Notes under the pieces: generated by a model
Databases searched by the model: none
The model's input: the letters and a program-made list of their open reading frames with translations, nothing else
What the model was told of the DNA's origin: nothing
Assembly: GCA_026315105.1 (NCBI GenBank)
Contig: CM048745.1
Span: 742,819,006-742,883,005, forward strand
From: Locusta migratoria
Taxonomy: Eukaryota; Arthropoda; Insecta; Orthoptera; Acrididae
Reading direction: 5' to 3'
DNA: 64,000 bases
Made by a program: the position numbers and the translations under genes
Shown: one piece after another, positions 10,528-20,839 of the stretch
Layout: the number at the start of each line of letters is the position of its first letter
How positions within the stretch are numbered: position 1 is the stretch's first letter

Positions 10528-10722
10528 AAATATTCAAATCTTTGTAAGCCTATTAGACCAAACTGCTATGGTCTTCACTCTCTAGGCTTACAAATTAACT
10601 GATGCTGAGGACCACACACACGCACACACACTTATGCCAGAGGGAGGACTCGAACCTCGGCAGGAACGGCTGCCAAGTCCTTAGAAAGACGCCTTAGACC
10701 ACGCGACCATTCCGCGCGACTC
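10528..10722 (-). mobile_element. SINE family C (different tRNA head), with TSD
   Basis: The minus-strand head GTCGCGCGGAATGGTCGCG differs from families A and B. The B box GGTTCGAGTCC is perfect, the body has a GTGTGTGTG stretch, and the tail keeps AAGACCATAGCAGTTTGGTCT with GACC/GGTC pairing. Direct repeats CCAAATGAAT (10518-10527 and 10723-10732) flank it exactly. Confidence 0.9.
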
Positions 10723-10732
10723 CCAAATGAAT

Positions 10733-11094
10733 GAACCGTTAAAACGCGAACGATCGCAGTGTATCAAACTGGTCGGTTAGCACGTGTCTCGACAACAGGT
10801 CATTCGCATCGGCACTGAAGCACACAACAGGGAAAAGCATTCTGAGAAGGAAAGGCGAAACTGCTCCCACTCGTTGACAAATAATTTACTTTAAATTTCG
10901 ACGTGTGTAAATTTGAATAGCCTCACGTGACGGAACATTAAAGAGGATCTATTTATGTTTTAATTTGACGTACATTAATCACTTTCCGCAGACCCTCATA
11001 AAAATCGTACTTTGTGCTAAATTGTACTTTTCTAAAGAACACCTAAGTCCACAGTTAATTATCTTTATTCAATAATACGATAACTTCATTATAA
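10733..11094. other. Unassigned intergenic sequence
   Basis: No family or coding signal recognised between SINE C and LINE-2. Confidence 0.5.
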
Positions 11095-12765
11095 TGTTAC
11101 TTACTGGTCATACCGGAATTGAAAGTCCATTACCGCAGCAACATGTTTTCGCCATCTGTCTATGTACTGATCTATTTCCTTCAATACCTAGGCTCCTCAA
11201 ATCGGCCTTCAGATTGTCCTCCAACCTACGCCTCTGTCTCCCTACTGGACGTTTTACCCCTCAGTGCACTACCAATAGTCTGCGTGCTGCCGTGCCTTCA
11301 TCCTTTCGAGCTACGTGACCCGCCCATCGTAGCCTACGTGATATAATAACAATGATTATGATAGGGCTTGAATAGAGTTCGTGAACCTCTTCCTTATATA
11401 GTTTTCGCCACTCTCCGCTAAAGTCATCCCTTTTCGCTCCGAAAATTTTCCTCATAATTTTGTTTTCAAATGCTCGAAACGGTTTTTCATTTTGCAAAGT
11501 GAGAAACACCATACAACACAACTGGAAAAATAATAGTTTTGTATATTCTGATGTTTAAATTTCTAGACAATAACCATGAGGAGAGTAATCTATTCAGTGA
11601 GAAGTATCAAGCATTTCTAGCCCGTAATCTGTTCCTCAGCTCGGACTCAATCTCATTTCTCGATGTAATCTCCACACCTAAATACTTAAACGCGTTCACT
11701 TTTTCAAATTGCATGTGACCAACTCTTAACATTTCCGATCTAGTGCTGATGGCATTCTAGTAGTAAACAAGTATTTCGTTTTATCTTCACTTATTCTCAG
11801 ACCTAAGTCTTCACTAGCCTTGATTAACGCTGTTACAGATTCTTTCGTATCGCTAATGATGTTTAGGTCATCTGCATACCCTAATATCTTAATATTTCCA
11901 TTTAACTCCACACCATCTGAATTATCTGATGCCATTCGCACAATATAACCTAGGACAAAATTAAAAAGTAGCGGGGACAGGGCAATCTCCCTTCTTAAGT
12001 TCGTTCTTTGTTTCGAATACTTCTGAATCCAATTTCCCCACGTGTACTCTACCTTTTGTGTTTTTCAAATTAGTTTCTACAACCTTAACAAACTTCTTTC
12101 ATATCCCAAGTTCCAAATGAATTCTGTACAATTTTGTTTGCAATACTGAATCATATGCTTTTGTAAAATCTATGAAAAGATTATGAACCAAAATTTGACG
12201 AAGGGTCAATATTTGGTCTATAGTAGATCTGTTCCTCCGAAATCCAGCTCGGTAATCTCCCACAATTTCATCTGCATATGGTGTAAGGCTGCTTAGCAGA
12301 ACATTCGAGAAAATTTTGAAACATACTGGTAATATCGATATCCCACTATAATTGCCATACACCATTTTCTCGCTCTTCTTAAAAATTGGGATCAGAATTA
12401 CCTCCTGACACTCTTTAGGTATCATCTCTGAATTCCATACTTTAGTTATTACTTTGTGAATTACTTCTGCCAGTTTCAGTCCCCCATTTTTAACTAATTC
12501 TGCTGTTATGCAGTCTGCTCCCGGTGTTGTATGGTTTTTCAGTTTGTTGCTTGCATCTCTTACTTCCTTTAGCGTTGGTTCAAGTATCGGCAGATCTGCC
12601 GTTTTTATTTCGTACGCCTGCTGATTTTCTAATTCCTGATGAACATTTGAGAGTTCCTCAAAATACGTCTTCCATTTACTTAATATAGCACTGGGGTTTG
12701 TTACTACGCTCCGGTCATCCCCTCGAAGACCATTTGTCCTAGCGTGGAACACCTTCCTGTACTTT
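11095..12765 (-). mobile_element. LINE-2: second LINE family, 5'-truncated
   Basis: A non-LTR element distinct from the RTE-like family, on the minus strand. The order is RT (12752 to about 12100), a decayed middle, a GYADDL catalytic box (about 11880), and a C-terminal region SRRLRWAGHVARKDEG (about 11300-11350). The last is the common LRWAGHVARM block of arthropod LINEs. The frame then changes and the element ends near 11100. A stretch of ATTAT repeats within the C-terminus (11340-11365) disrupts it. Its 5' end lies next to a hammerhead-like sequence. Confidence 0.88.
12099..12752 (-). pseudogene. LINE-2 reverse transcriptase, N-terminal half
   Basis: 217 open codons show linker residues WKTYFEELSN (about 27-36), HTTPGADCITAELVKNGG, VILIPIFKKSE, YSGISILPVC, YRAGFRRNRSTIDQI (fingers and palm) and FIDFTKAYDS, which holds the first catalytic Asp. 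The frame breaks just after LELGI; the YADD box continues in another frame at 11726-11941, where it reads GYADDLNIISDT. Catalytic Asp residues of both boxes are kept, but the gene is split. Confidence 0.88.
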
Positions 12766-12797
12766 TATATGCTTTACTGTAATACCAATGCCTGTAT

Positions 12798-12845
12798 AGA
12801 GACCAGAAGAAGGGCACTCAAGCGCCCGAAACCGGTTGTCATAAA
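12798..12845 (+). ncRNA. Hammerhead-ribozyme-like motif
   Basis: The sequence GACCAGAAGAAGGGC, loop, GCCCGAAACCGGTTGTC can be read as stem I (GAC/GTC), core CAGAAGA (one change from CUGANGA), stem II GGGC/GCCC, core GAAA, then self-complementary ACCGGT as a short stem III that would pair in a dimer, and U17. One extra A precedes stem II, which departs from the standard fold. An AATAAAAT stretch follows. Activity is untested; it may be the end of a Penelope-type terminal repeat. Confidence 0.5.
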
Positions 12846-13016
12846 TAAAATATATTCCAAGCAACTGTCTGCTGCATTTTGTGAATTAATAACCTGAACA
12901 GTTGCTGCTTTAAAAAATAATGTAGCTTTGATTGTACAATAATATTTCGTGTTTTAGGTAACATAAGTAATATGTATAATTTTTGACATTCTTAAACCAA
13001 ATGTGTATAAATGACG

Positions 13017-13378
13017 GCACGGCCGCTGCGGTCGGGGTTCGAATCCCCCCTCGGGCATGGAAAATGTTCAAATGTTTGTTAGTCTTATGGGACTTAACTA
13101 CGGGGTCATCAGTCCCTAAACTTACAAACTACTTATGAACTAACTAATACTAAGGACGGCAGAAATATCCATGCCCGAGGGGGGATTCGAACCCCCGACC
13201 GTAGTGGCCGTGCTGACCGTGACTGGAGCGCCTCAGTCACCTCGGCCACCGCGGCCGGCTCGGGCATGGATGTTTGTGCCGTCTTTAGTATAAGCTAGTT
13301 CATAACTAGTTTGTACGTTTAGGGACTGATGACCCCGTAGTTATGTCCCATAAGCTCTACAAACATTTGAACATTTTT
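13017..13378 (+). mobile_element. SINE family A, 5'-truncated host of a nested SINE
   Basis: The plus-strand copy begins inside the head (GCACGGCCGCTGCGG), has a one-base-short B box region, the CCTCGGGCATGG body, then after the nested SINE resumes with the rest of the body and the tail GGGAC...GTCCC, ending ACATTTTT. The direct repeats ATAAATGACG (13007-13016 and 13379-13388) mark its insertion. It is split at 13061-13258. Confidence 0.9.
13061..13258 (-). mobile_element. SINE family A nested inside another SINE A, inverted
   Basis: Complete minus-strand copy with head GCCGGCCGCGGTGGCCGA, B box GGTTCGAATCC and tail hairpin. It duplicated CTCGGGCATGG (13050-13060 and 13259-13269) of the host SINE, so the order of insertion is certain. 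Confidence 0.95.
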
Positions 13379-13735
13379 ATAAATGACGATACGCAAGTTT
13401 ATTGAGCACTATCTGTAACATGAGAAGAAAATGAAACTTCTCAACGAGTGACGTAACGTAAGACCTTGTGTTTATGTACATCTTTGAGTAAAATGTTTGA
13501 ACATCAAAGCACTAGCGTTTCTTGTCGACGCTAGTCAGTTGTTTCCTAATGTCGGCTTGATAAGCCGAAAACTAGTTTAAAGCGATTAAAAATTCAGTAA
13601 AAAAAAAAGAGTTTTTGTTTTTTTTGTTTTGTTTTAACCTGAAACATTCGTTTTTATTTGTTGAAACACAGGTTACTTAGGTCTATGGTATTACATATGG
13701 ATTCAAAAGTGTTATGATATATACATCCGGAAGAA
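13379..13735. other. Spacer with a degenerate Penelope-type 3' end
   Basis: Contains the degenerate hammerhead-like stretch annotated separately and an A/T-rich run with TTTTTGTTTTGTTTT (about 13610-13640). No coding signal. Confidence 0.5.
13544..13590 (+). ncRNA. Degenerate hammerhead-like motif
   Basis: CTAATGT stands in place of CUGANGA, followed by a strong hairpin CGGCTT-gat-AAGCCG, then GAAAACTAGTTT, where ACTAGT is self-complementary. It resembles the 32866-32915 and 45716-45757 sequences but stem I is not convincing and the core is mutated, so it is probably a dead copy. Confidence 0.3.
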
Positions 13736-14165
13736 CAGACGTCACTTCTGATCCTGCAGTTGTTATTATTTAATATTCACAGAATATATGACATCAACTG
13801 CGATTGGGCAAAGCTGAAAATGTGTACCCAGCCAGGATTCGAACCCGGGTCCCCTGCTTTCTAGGCAGTTGTTCAAATGTTCAATGTTCAAATGTTTGTT
13901 AAGCTTATGGGACTTAACTACGGGGTCATCAGTCCCTAAACTTACAAACTACTTATGAACTACTTACGAACTAGGACGGCACAAATATCCATGCCCGAGG
14001 GGGGATTCGAACCCCCGACCGTAGTGGCCGTGCTGACCGTGACTGGAGCGCCTCAGTCACCTCGGCCACCGCGGCCGGCCTAGGCAGTTGCGCTGACCCC
14101 TACACCACTGGGGACACAGTGATCACCGCACCTAAGCACGCCTCCCGTCAGATACAAATTCCCAG
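13735..14165 (-). mobile_element. SINE family T (tRNA-derived), copy 1, split by a SINE A
   Basis: Read on the minus strand: a leader GGTGCGGTGATCACTGTGT, a tRNA-like head CAGTGGTGTAGGGGTCAGCG, then GGGTTCGAATCCTGGCTGG (B box) and a tail with TGATGTCATATATTCTGTG and ATTAAATAATAAC, running into the AGAAGTGACGTCTGTTCTT end. A SINE A interrupts the head. The same unit occurs in opposite orientation at 14398-14590. Confidence 0.8.
13872..14079 (-). mobile_element. SINE family A inserted in SINE T, with TSD
   Basis: Full-length minus-strand copy. The direct repeats CTAGGCAGTTG (13861-13871 and 14080-14090) are copies of the tRNA-like head of SINE T. A partial tandem duplication of the tail end (GTTCAAATGTTCAATG) is visible at the 3' side. 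Confidence 0.95.
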
Positions 14166-14282
14166 CTTCGCCCTGCCCACAGTACTCAAACTCTTAGTTA
14201 TGAAACTAATTCCCGTAAGAGTAAGGGCTTCAAACTTGCCCACCCCTCCCCACTAACGATAGGATCATTGCCCGTCACCGGC

Positions 14283-14283
<1 letters not shown>

Positions 14284-14342
<59 letters not shown>
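14284..14342. repeat. (TA)n microsatellite
   Basis: About 28 uninterrupted TA dinucleotides between the two inverted SINE T copies. Open frames here (poly Ile-Tyr) are artefacts of the repeat. Confidence 0.95.
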
Positions 14343-14349
<7 letters not shown>

Positions 14350-14361
14350 GTGGCGTCTGTT

Positions 14362-14432
14362 CCGAAAGAACAGACGTCACTTCTGATATTAAATAATAAC
14401 TGCAGGATCAGAAGTGACGTCTGTTCTTTCGG
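14362..14432. repeat. Perfect 26-bp palindrome with 19-nt loop
   Basis: Arms 14362-14387 and 14407-14432 are exact reverse complements (CCGAAAGAACAGACGTCACT...), separated by an AT-rich loop containing TAAATAATAACTGCAGG. The arm sequence also occurs, one base changed, at 13728-13750, where it ends SINE T copy 1. It can extrude as a cruciform or fold as an RNA hairpin. Confidence 0.95.
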
Positions 14433-14590
14433 TAGTCTTTGCAGGTGCGGTGATCACTGTGTTCCCAGTGGTGTAGGGGTCAGCGCAGCTGCCTAGAAAG
14501 CAGGAGACGCGGGTTCGAATCCCGGCTGGGTACACATTTTCAGCTTTGCCCAGTCGCAATTGATGTCATATATTCTGTGAATGTTATTTA
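14398..14590 (+). mobile_element. SINE family T copy 2, inverted relative to copy 1
   Basis: Plus-strand unit: leader GGTGCGGTGATCACTGTGT, head CCAGTGGTGTAGGGGTCAGC, B box GGTTCGAATCCC, then TACACATTTTCAGCTTTGCCC and the TGATGTCATATATTCTGTG tail. Divergence from copy 1 is a few percent by eye. Its upstream side is the perfect palindrome. Confidence 0.85.
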
Positions 14591-15379
14591 CGAGTTCCGT
14601 TTCATACTGATGGTGTTACACTAATACAGACTAGCGCTACATTATTGCCAAAAGGGGCAGTCTGCTTTAAATTAATAACAAATCTCGCCAAAACAAATTC
14701 TTTGTTGCAAACTCTTCATCAAGTGGCGTAGGATGGTAACCGGAAACAGACAAACGAAAATAGTTCGTTTATAGTAAAGTTTTTACGATTCTTTTAGACA
14801 TGTACGTGATAAAGACGAGAGCGGTGAGTGCAGCGTAACGGCAAAAAGTGTGTACAGCACTCCCACACTGGTGTGTATATCAGGGCACACTAAATGGCGA
14901 TAAGAACGTCGATAATACCTGGTCCCTAGTCAAGTAGCTGCCAGGTCTGCTGTACCTGTACCTGTACCATCGTCATTAGGTTCACCTGTGTAGACGTTTT
15001 GTAATGAAGTGCCAACCCGCTGTACTGTAAAATAAACGTAAGTGAAAAAGCTTAGTTTCACGCTTAGGAGTATTGCAGTGAATAGCTGCAGCCGCTTGGC
15101 TGATATATTGTTTACTTCGTAAGAAAATATTCAATACCATTCATTTGAAATATTAAATTATGCAATAAACATACCCATTTAGAAATACAGCAGGCCACAT
15201 TTACAAAACTTTGCATTGCTGCTGATAATACCCTCTATAAGTGACACATTATAGCAAAAGCGTCTTCACCTCTCATTGGAAATCATTGTAATACAATGTT
15301 GAAGCATTTTTGACAGCGTTTGATATCTTCCGTTTCCTTGTATCACTTTAGGTAAAAACTTCAAAAGATATAACATAGT
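14591..15379. other. Unassigned intergenic sequence
   Basis: About 0.8 kb of AT-rich sequence without recognisable repeats or coding signal. Confidence 0.5.
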
Positions 15380-18180
15380 CTGACGAGTAGATGACATTCC
15401 CTCAGATCTACTGAAGCCGCTGAGAGAACCAGCCATGACAAAACTATTTCACCTGGTATGTAAGATGTATGAGAGAAGCGAAATACTCTCAGACTTTAAG
15501 AAAAATGTAATAATCCCCGCTCCTAAGAAATCAGGCGCAGATGGGTGCGAAAATTACAGAACGATCATTTTAATAAGTCGTGCCAACAAAATTTAAACAC
15601 GAATTATTTACAGAAGGATGGAAAGGCTGATAGATAATGACCTCAGAGAATATCAGTTCAGTTTCAGGGGAAATGTAGGCACACAGGACGCAATCATAAC
15701 CCTACTACATATCGTAGAATATAGATTAAGGAAAGGCAAACCTACATTCCTCGCTTTTGTACATTTGGAGAAAGCTTTTGACAGTATTTATCGGAATACA
15801 CTAAAATTCTAAAGTTAGCAGGGGTAAAAAATAGGGATCGGAAGGTTATTTGCTACTTGTACATCAAACGAACAGCAGTTATTAGGGTATGAAAGTGACA
15901 TAGTGGTTGGGAAGGGAATAAGGCAGGGTTGTAGCCGTTCTCCAATGTTATTCTATTTGTACACTGAGCAAATTCAAAGAGAAATTTGGAGAAGGAATTA
16001 AAGTTCAGCGTGAAGAAAAAACATTGCGTTTTGCCGCTGACACTGTAATTCTGTCAGAGACAGCAAAGGACTTGGAAGAGCAAATGAACGGAAAGGACAG
16101 TGAGCTGAAAAGAGCTTATAAGATGGACATTAACAAGAGCAAAACAAAAGTAATAGAATGCAGTCAGAAAATCAGGTGATGCTGAAAGAATTACATTAGT
16201 AACGAATCGGTAGAGGTGGTAGATGAGTTTTGTTACTTGTTCAGTAAAGTAAAAATCGCACTGACTTGTTTTACGGCCCACTTTAGATTTGTAGTTATAT
16301 AAGTTTTTGCAAACATTTTGGACAAAAATAATAATGTAAACAATAAAAAATTAATTAGTAAGAGTGTCTGAAACCCTTTTAGGAAAAAAATTAAGTAGTG
16401 GCGGGTTTTTAACTAATGATCTTCAGCGTCACAGTCCAACGCATTGCGCACTACGCTACGGCCAACACTTGTAAGTTGCGTTCTTAAATTTCGTACTATT
16501 TATTGCTGTTGTTAACTGATGCTAATACGGCATTTGTAGACACTAGATTATCATGTATCGTACGAAGAACGACGTGATTTTGTTATTCTTCAGTGCGCCA
16601 TTGCTTCGAAACGAAAACGTGTAGGTTAAAATAAGAAAATCATCAAATACGCAACGCAAGATGACTTATGCCAGAGAGAGTTCTGGGCGATGAATGTCAC
16701 GTGACATCTGCGAACGGCTGGTTTTCGTTAATTCAGTGGAGGGTGTCAAAACTCTGTTATTTTTGCAAATATCTCTCAAACGATACGAGATATGAAAAGA
16801 ACATAAGGGAACAAAGCTGTAGAGAATCTTCTCCTCTACAAATTCTATTATTCAATTTTAGCGTCAGATGAACGGTTTATATGCAATTAAAATTACATTA
16901 CAAACGAATTTTTTGGTATTACTAACGTATTTCTTGTCCGAAATATTTGAAAAAGCGAGGTTCTGGTCTCTGGTAGCCAAATGTTAAGTCTGGTGCCGAT
17001 CGGTTGAACGGTTCGACCTAAAAAGTGGGAACACGTTACAGTCAGACAGACATTTTCAAATCGCCGTTATTTTTGCAAATATCTCTGCAGCGATGCAAGA
17101 TATGAAAAAAAAAAACATAATATAGCGAAGTTGTAGAGAATTATCCCCTCTACCAATTAGGTTATTCAATTTTCGTGTCAGATGAACGGTTCGTTTGCAA
17201 TTACAATTATATTACAAACGGTTTTTTGGCGTTACTACCGTATTTTATGACCGAAAAATTTGAAAAGGGGAGGTTCTGGTCTCTGTCGGCCTACAGTTAT
17301 GTCTGTAAAATTTGGTGTTGATCGGTTGAAAGGTTCGTCTTAAAAACGGGGAACACGTTACGGACAGACAGACATACATGCCAAAATCGCCGTAATTTTT
17401 GCAAATATCTCTGAAACGATACGAGATATGAAAAAAACATAACAGAGCAAAGTTGTAGAGAATTTTCTCCTCTACAAATTCGGTTATTTAATTTTCGTGT
17501 CAGTTGAATGGTTAAGCCGTTATTTTTATTTAAAATACGAGCTGTCAAAAAACGATCGCAAAGGCCCACTTTTAGTGTTACTACCGTAACCTAAAGTAGG
17601 CCAACATATGATGGTAACAATACAGAGGTTATAAAATGCGGAATGGCAATGGAAAGAAAGGCTTTTTGAAGAAGAGAAATTTGTTAACATCGAATATTAA
17701 TGTAAGTGTAAGGAAGCCTTTTCTGAAGGTATTTATGTGGAGTGTTGCCTTGTACGGGAGTGAAACACGGACGATAAACAATTCGACGATAAATAGTTTA
17801 GACAAGAAGAAGACAGAAGGGTTTGAAATGTGGTGCTATGAAGAATGCTGAAGACTAATTGGATAGATCGCGTAACTAATGAAGAGGTACTGAACAAAAT
17901 TGGGGAGAAAAGGAATTTCTGGCATACCTTGACTAAAAGAAGGGATCGATTAGTAGGACATATTCTTAGACATCAAGGAATCATAAAATTAGCATTGAAG
18001 GGAACTGTGTGGGGTAAAAACCACAGAGGAAGACCAAGACATGAATTCAGTAAACAGATTCAGATGGATGAGGGTTGCCGTTCTTATGAGGAGATGAAAA
18101 GGCTTGCTCAGGATAGAGTAGCGTGGAGAGTTGTATCAACCCAGTCTCCGAACTGAAGACCACAACAACAACAACAATTA
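15380..18180 (+). mobile_element. RTE-like LINE copy F, split by a TIR element
   Basis: The first part (15380-16246) holds the RT from VDDIPSDLLKPL through KNVIIPAPKKSG, MERLIDNDLREYQFSF and FVHLEKAFDS to DEFCYL; it is strongly decayed, with several frameshifts (near 15820, 15880, 15970, 16015). After the 1.36-kb insertion, the second part (17609-18180) resumes at the homologous base with MAMERKGFLKKRNLL, ALYGSETRTI, IGEKRNFWHTLTKRRDR and RGRPRHEFSKQIQ, ending in ACCACAACAACAACAAC. Region 17800-17830 has a small duplication (INNSTINSLDKK). Confidence 0.92.
16247..17608. mobile_element. TIR element with three internal ~325-bp repeats, copy 1
   Basis: Non-coding insertion in LINE F. Near-terminal inverted repeats read GGCCCACTTTAG (about 16275) and GGCCTACTTTAGG on the opposite strand (about 17590-17602). 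Internal direct repeats begin at about 16747, 17061 and 17389 with TATTTTTGCAAATATCTCT, continue with ACGAGATATGAAAA, CTCCTCTACAAATT and GAACACGTTACGGACAGACA, at a period near 320 bp. The 16380-16470 segment has a tRNA-like stretch read on the minus strand (TAGCGTAGTGCGCAATGCG). No transposase is present. A related copy is at 48905-49816. The target-site duplication is ambiguous. Confidence 0.75.
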
Positions 18181-20839
18181 ACAGGAATGTTTATCGTATT
18201 TGATGAACACGTTTTTCACAAGTATTAAAGTAATGCTGCAGATTGTGCAGATTGTCTAGATAGTTGACTAGGTTTTAGTTTCCCATGTTTACTTGCAGAT
18301 CTCAAAATACGCATCGCTGACCGAAACCAGTAGTCTAAAAACCAAAATTTCTTCTACACTTCCTGAACACAGCAGAAAATTATGTTTACAGATTCTGGAG
18401 AAAGTATGAGCAGTCTAAATAATACGGCTCACTTTGTGGCTGTTCTCTCTGAACAGTTACAAATACAGCTAAAATAATAGTTATCATCCACTACTGTTCT
18501 GAAATCATCTACGTCTGCAGTTTTGAATTCTGATAGGTTTACAATGTTCCCAGTATCTTAAGACTTCTACAATAGCTTCAAATTTTTACAGTAAAATAAA
18601 ACCCTTCTAAATTACACGAAAGAAGATTCATAATACTGTAGAGCACATGTGTTTCAGTATTTGTCGTGTTCTATTTGGAAAACCGGCTTTGCCTGGGTAT
18701 TTTACTGCACACTCTCGCAGTCCAAACCCAATCCTCTCTCTGTCCATCTCTTCTTCTCCAGTATCTACCCATCTCCTTTTGTCCTTCAATCGGCCCTTCG
18801 CTGCTCCCCACCTTCAATCTCCTCTCTCTGTTGATTCCGCCTCTTCTGTTCATCTCCTCTTCCTCGCGTCTATGAAAAATCACATATATCTACTTTCGTG
18901 GTGCAGGGTAACACAAATACCGGGGAATATTTATTCTTCGATAAGGGCATAACGTGGAACATTGCTTGCCAGGAAACATGTAGGAAGCAAGCGGCACTGT
19001 GCAGCTGATTTTCACGGATTCCTAGACCTGGTCAATCCCATCATTTAGCGACAATGATGAACAATGGGCAGAATCTTTCTCGGTATATGCAAAGATGGCT
19101 ATACTCGCAAATACAAAGTTCGATAATTATTCACCATACTGACCTATAGGACACCCAAAGATACTAATGAGCTCAGAATAACGAGACGCTTCTAATAAGA
19201 CCTCAACCATATCTTCAAAACTTAAAAAGTTTTAGTTCACAGTATCTGAATATAGCAAAATTAAACTTAAAATTGCCATTACACTTGTTATAATAATTTA
19301 CTATGAAATATAGTCAGATCATCGTATCCTCCACAGTAACTCAGCAGATGCAAGTTGAAAGTAGCTTGTTAAGTTTTAAATGTAAGATCTCAGGCAGTAG
19401 GGATCTGTAAATGCAAGTTAAAACGCTCACTGCTGCTCTAAATTACTTTGCGACTGGCAGATGCACAAAATTTATCTAACTGTTCACTTCTTAAGTGAGT
19501 AGCCAACGTTTGAATCAACACGATGAAATATATATAGAAAGAAATACATAATTAAACATGGGATGGGGAGCATGAAATTATAAAGCAGAGGTTTGATACT
19601 TTAAATCATTATCTATTCAATAAAATAAACAATCAAATAAATATGGGGAGACCATATTAAGCACAAGAAAGCAAACACCTCGTACAAAAGTGAATTAAAT
19701 CATAAAGTTACTGCCCGTAGTAAAATTGTTTCTTCCCTTTATGAATATAGAGGTAATGTGGGAGAAAATTTGCAAATACACAGTGGATAAAGGAAAGCAC
19801 TTTCATTCACTCACAGACACACACATAATGCTTGCGACACATTACTCGTGCAGCAACACTTCAGAGCAGAGGCGAAACGAAGTGTTGGCGGCGTTTTGAC
19901 GAGATGGCGGGTGTCTTCAAGGACAATTAATATTACAATATTCATCAAACGAACTCATGTGCAGGGAGGCAGCGGCATATTACCCTTAAGTACCATGTGG
20001 TGTGAGACCACGGTGAATTACATAGAATTCACAAAAAGAAATTAATTTAGAATAAGTGAATAAAGCATATGTGAAAATTTCATATAGAAGAAGGCTAGTA
20101 TCAGTAAAAGTATGGTTGAAGGCCGAAGTAATGACTGTTACGAAAACACGTTGTGCAATCGGACATATCAAGACAAGAAAGACGGAATTACACCAGAAAA
20201 TCTGAGAAAGAATGTAGCATACTCGCGGATACAGACATGACGCAAAAACGTTAGTTAAAAACAGAAAGGAAATTCAAACATACTAAGTTTACACAAAGGC
20301 TGAAGGCCACACACGTGGATTCTAACGTGAGAAAACCAGACACAAAATCATCACTGGAATGAAAATGCAATTACAATATTTACACTGAATTACTTGATTC
20401 CGCAAATAAAGAAACACTTCACCTCGCATAAAGAAAGAATTACTCAAGAAAAACCATCACTGATAAATCAAAACTGCCTGATCACAAAGAAAATAAAGTT
20501 CCAACAGCATGACATCCCCTCACTATGATTCGAAGATACACTCACTTCGGCGGCCGCAGCAAGTGTGAAGCCTCAGGCCACACCAAAAGCCTTCCCCTCC
20601 ACACACCGGATGTAGGGCGCGCTAAAAGCGATTCAGAGTGCGTTCAGAGCCTACTGTCTACCAACCCTTGCTACCTGAAGAAGATAATACCTTTTGATAG
20701 TGTTCCAGAGTGGTCTCTTTTGTCACCTCTTTCGTCCATGATTATGTTGGTACCACACTAAGAACAGGCCACCTCACCAAGTAAGCTTGTGTCTGGCCAC
20801 CCAGCAGACGGCAGTGCAGACGCCATACGCAGCCATGCG
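18181..20839. other. Unassigned region, CT-rich patch at 18700-18880
   Basis: About 2.7 kb without a recognisable element. A pyrimidine-rich stretch (18700-18880) gives several overlapping Ser/Pro/Leu-rich open frames on one strand and Arg/Glu on the other, which are composition artefacts. A stretch at 20520-20760 is GC-richer but not coding by eye. Confidence 0.45.

Noticed and set aside
14198..14380. Ile-Tyr repeat frames here and at 38612-38830
   Set aside because: They are translations of (TA)n tracts.
18647..18952. Several overlapping Ser/Pro-rich frames
   Set aside because: Pyrimidine-rich low-complexity sequence; all three frames open by composition.
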